From WHSW01 sp963759295 (lineage in GTDB: Bacteria; Actinomycetota; Thermoleophilia; Solirubrobacterales; 70-9), in NCBI GenBank assembly GCA_963759295.1, contig CAVWYT010000011.1, positions 310,001 through 374,000 on the forward strand: a stretch of DNA of 64,000 bases, in the 5' to 3' direction. The stretch's first letter is position 1. Each line of letters starts with the position of its first letter. The position numbers were made by a program, and so were the translations under genes. Below are positions 62,748 through 64,000 of the stretch, one piece after another. The notes under the pieces were generated by a model, which saw only the letters and a list, made by a program, of their open reading frames with translations, searched no databases and was not told the origin of the DNA.

Positions 62748-63916
62748 GCACGGGCGAGAGCCGGTTCGGGGCCGGCCTGGTCGCCGGCCTGGCGCTCGGG
62801 CTGGTGGTCGCGACCGCTGCCGGGCTGCTCAGCGGGTTGTTCGGCTCCGATGACGACCGCGATCCCGTGGCCCAGGCTCGCGACGTGATCGAGTCGCGCT
62901 ACTTCGAGGATCCGGACACCCAGGAGCTCGACGACGCCTCGATCCGGGGCATGGTCGGCGAGCTCCGCCAGCGCTACGACGACCGCTTCTCCCACTATCT
63001 CGACGCCGAGGAGCTGACCGCCTTCGAGTCGGTGACCTCGGGCCGGTTCGCCGGGGTCGGGCTGGCGGTCACCGAGGTCCCGAAGGGGCTGCGGATCGGC
63101 GTCGTCTACCCCGAGACGCCGGCGAAGCGCGCCGGCCTCGAGGTCGGCGACGTGATCACGGCGGTCGACGGGGAGTCGATCGCCGGGGTCCCCTCCGAGG
63201 CCTCGACCGCCCGGATCAAGGGGCCGGTCGGCACCGAGGTCTCGCTCCGGGTCCTGCCGGCCGGCGGCGGCGAGCCGCGCGAGATCGAGGTCGAGCGGGC
63301 CGACGTGCGAATTCCGGCGGTGCAGGGCGAGCTCAGGCGCGTCGACGGCCGCCCGGTCGCCTACGTTCGCTTCGCGACCTTCAGCGAGGGAGCCCATGGC
63401 GAGCTTCGCGAGACGGTCGAGCGCCTCTACCGCCGCGGCGCGGAGGGGTTGGTGCTCGACCTGCGCGGCAACGGAGGCGGGCTCCTCAACGAGGCGGTGC
63501 TCTCGGCGAGCGTGTTCGTCGACGACGGCAACATCGTCTCGACCCGCAGTCGCACCCAGGGCGATCAGGACTATGCGGCGGTGGGCGACGCGATCGAGCC
63601 GCGACCGACGGCGGTGCTCGTCGATCGAGGCACGGCCTCGGCGGCGGAGATCCTCGCCGCGGCGCTTCAGGAGTACGACCTCGCGACGGTCGTCGGGACG
63701 CGGACCTTCGGCAAGGGCACCTTTCAGCAGATCCTGCGCCTGCCCGCCGGGGGGGCGCTCGATCTCACCGAGGGCGAGTACCTGACCGCCGACGGCACCT
63801 CGATCCTGGGAACGGGCGTCGAGCCGCAGGTTCGCCTCCGCGACGCCGACACGGCCAAGGCGCTCGATCGAGCCCTGCAGGTGGTCGACGCGCAGGCCCG
63901 CGGCGCCGGGCCTTGA
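62744..63916 (+). CDS. S41 (CtpA/Prc) carboxy-terminal processing protease
   Basis: 390 residues; TTG start overlaps the ftsX stop. Signal anchor (FGAGLVAGLALGLVVATAAGLLSG), PDZ domain (about 95-190; GVGLAVTEVPKGLRIGVVYPETPAKRAGLEVGDVITAVDG), and S41 core with YVRFATFSEGAHGEL, LVLDLRGNGGGLLNEAV, catalytic Ser in DRGTASAAEILAAALQ and Lys in GTRTFGKGTFQQ. Degrades or processes envelope proteins, often hydrolase regulators, which fits the FtsEX neighbourhood. Confidence 0.94.
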   Translation: MSTGESRFGAGLVAGLALGLVVATAAGLLSGLFGSDDDRDPVAQARDVIESRYFEDPDTQELDDASIRGMVGELRQRYDDRFSHYLDAEELTAFESVTSGRFAGVGLAVTEVPKGLRIGVVYPETPAKRAGLEVGDVITAVDGESIAGVPSEASTARIKGPVGTEVSLRVLPAGGGEPREIEVERADVRIPAVQGELRRVDGRPVAYVRFATFSEGAHGELRETVERLYRRGAEGLVLDLRGNGGGLLNEAVLSASVFVDDGNIVSTRSRTQGDQDYAAVGDAIEPRPTAVLVDRGTASAAEILAAALQEYDLATVVGTRTFGKGTFQQILRLPAGGALDLTEGEYLTADGTSILGTGVEPQVRLRDADTAKALDRALQVVDAQARGAGP

Positions 63917-64000
63917 GCCGCTCGGTCGCGGTCGTCTCGCGGCGGGGCCGCTTCCAGGTCGCCGAGCCGCTGTTCGAGCGCGGCTCGCAGCTGGGCTTGG
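63913..64000 (+). CDS. rnr: ribonuclease R / VacB family, N-terminal fragment (cut by window end)
   Basis: TTG 63913 overlaps the S41 stop (TTGA) and reads MSRSVAVVSRRGRFQVAEPLF then ERGSQLGL to the window edge, 29 residues. The opening AVVSRRGRFQVAEPLF resembles the start of actinobacterial RNase R-type proteins, and ftsE-ftsX-ctp-rnr(-smpB) is a known order. With so little sequence the call rests mainly on context. Confidence 0.6.
   Translation, partial: MSRSVAVVSRRGRFQVAEPLFERGSQLGL

Overview
The window is high-GC DNA (roughly 68-72% G+C by eye) with GTG/TTG starts, overlapping ATGA/GTGA/TTGA gene junctions and GC-biased codon use. It looks like an actinobacterial chromosome. The family beginning MSQENVE and ending EAAGLSE, the ftsE-ftsX-S41 protease-RNase R order, F420/LLM-type enzymes and DUF2277/DUF1918/DUF6325 genes suggest Thermoleophilia (Solirubrobacterales-like). 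That placement is inference from recognised families; no 16S is present.

Layout. 1-4563 is an eroded accessory segment: a tandem array of SnoaL/NTF2-fold genes, mostly broken, with a repeated end/start junction; two small intact ferredoxin-fold-like genes; a second copy of a small membrane-stress gene set; an extreme-GC block without a convincing gene; and the 3' half of a tRNA-Asp gene (4516-4563), the kind of scar left by tRNA-targeted integration. 4637-9761 holds DUF1269, lipase, succinate-semialdehyde dehydrogenase, ferritin and an enolase-superfamily protein. 9856-14309 (minus) has a flavodoxin-like protein and a coupled trio (Orn/Lys/Arg decarboxylase, arginine-deiminase-fold enzyme, M20 carbamoylase) that could form a putrescine route. 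16261-25351 is lipid metabolism (hydroxyacyl-CoA dehydrogenase, sterol-desaturase-like hydroxylase, thiolase, LLM oxidoreductase, acyl-CoA dehydrogenase); thiolase and acyl-CoA dehydrogenase share a near-identical palindromic operator. 25484-27607 carries a c-di-AMP riboswitch ahead of an M23 peptidase. 28439-32088 is lysA-hom-thrC.

32263-43301 is housekeeping: ComF-like, short HPF, SecA, Tag, a secreted trypsin-like protease (frame-shifted), prfB with the programmed CTTTGA +1 frameshift, FIST, nadC and an Fpg/Nei glycosylase. 43404-47361 is nadA followed by a three-gene extracytoplasmic thiol cassette: MauE-thioredoxin fusion, Tat-exported Cys-rich protein, CcdA-like domain fused to a predicted beta-propeller. 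48416-50379 is a split transketolase. 50047-55780 groups an MFS exporter, a CLC channel/antiporter, a K+ channel, a miniature DUF2252 protein and glutamate decarboxylase, resembling acid/ion homeostasis. 55837-60645 (minus) is an envelope/stress cluster whose PLDc_N/SHOCT and DUF7144-type genes are paralogous to those at 2740-3865. 60939-64000 is ftsE-ftsX-S41 protease-rnr (cut by the window end).

Several otherwise well-conserved genes (Kef-type antiporter, trypsin-like protease, glutamate decarboxylase, Cys-rich protein, possibly lipase) are interrupted by single-base frame changes. Some sit in short homopolymers, so sequencing or assembly error competes with true decay. The prfB shift is different and is a genuine regulatory signal.
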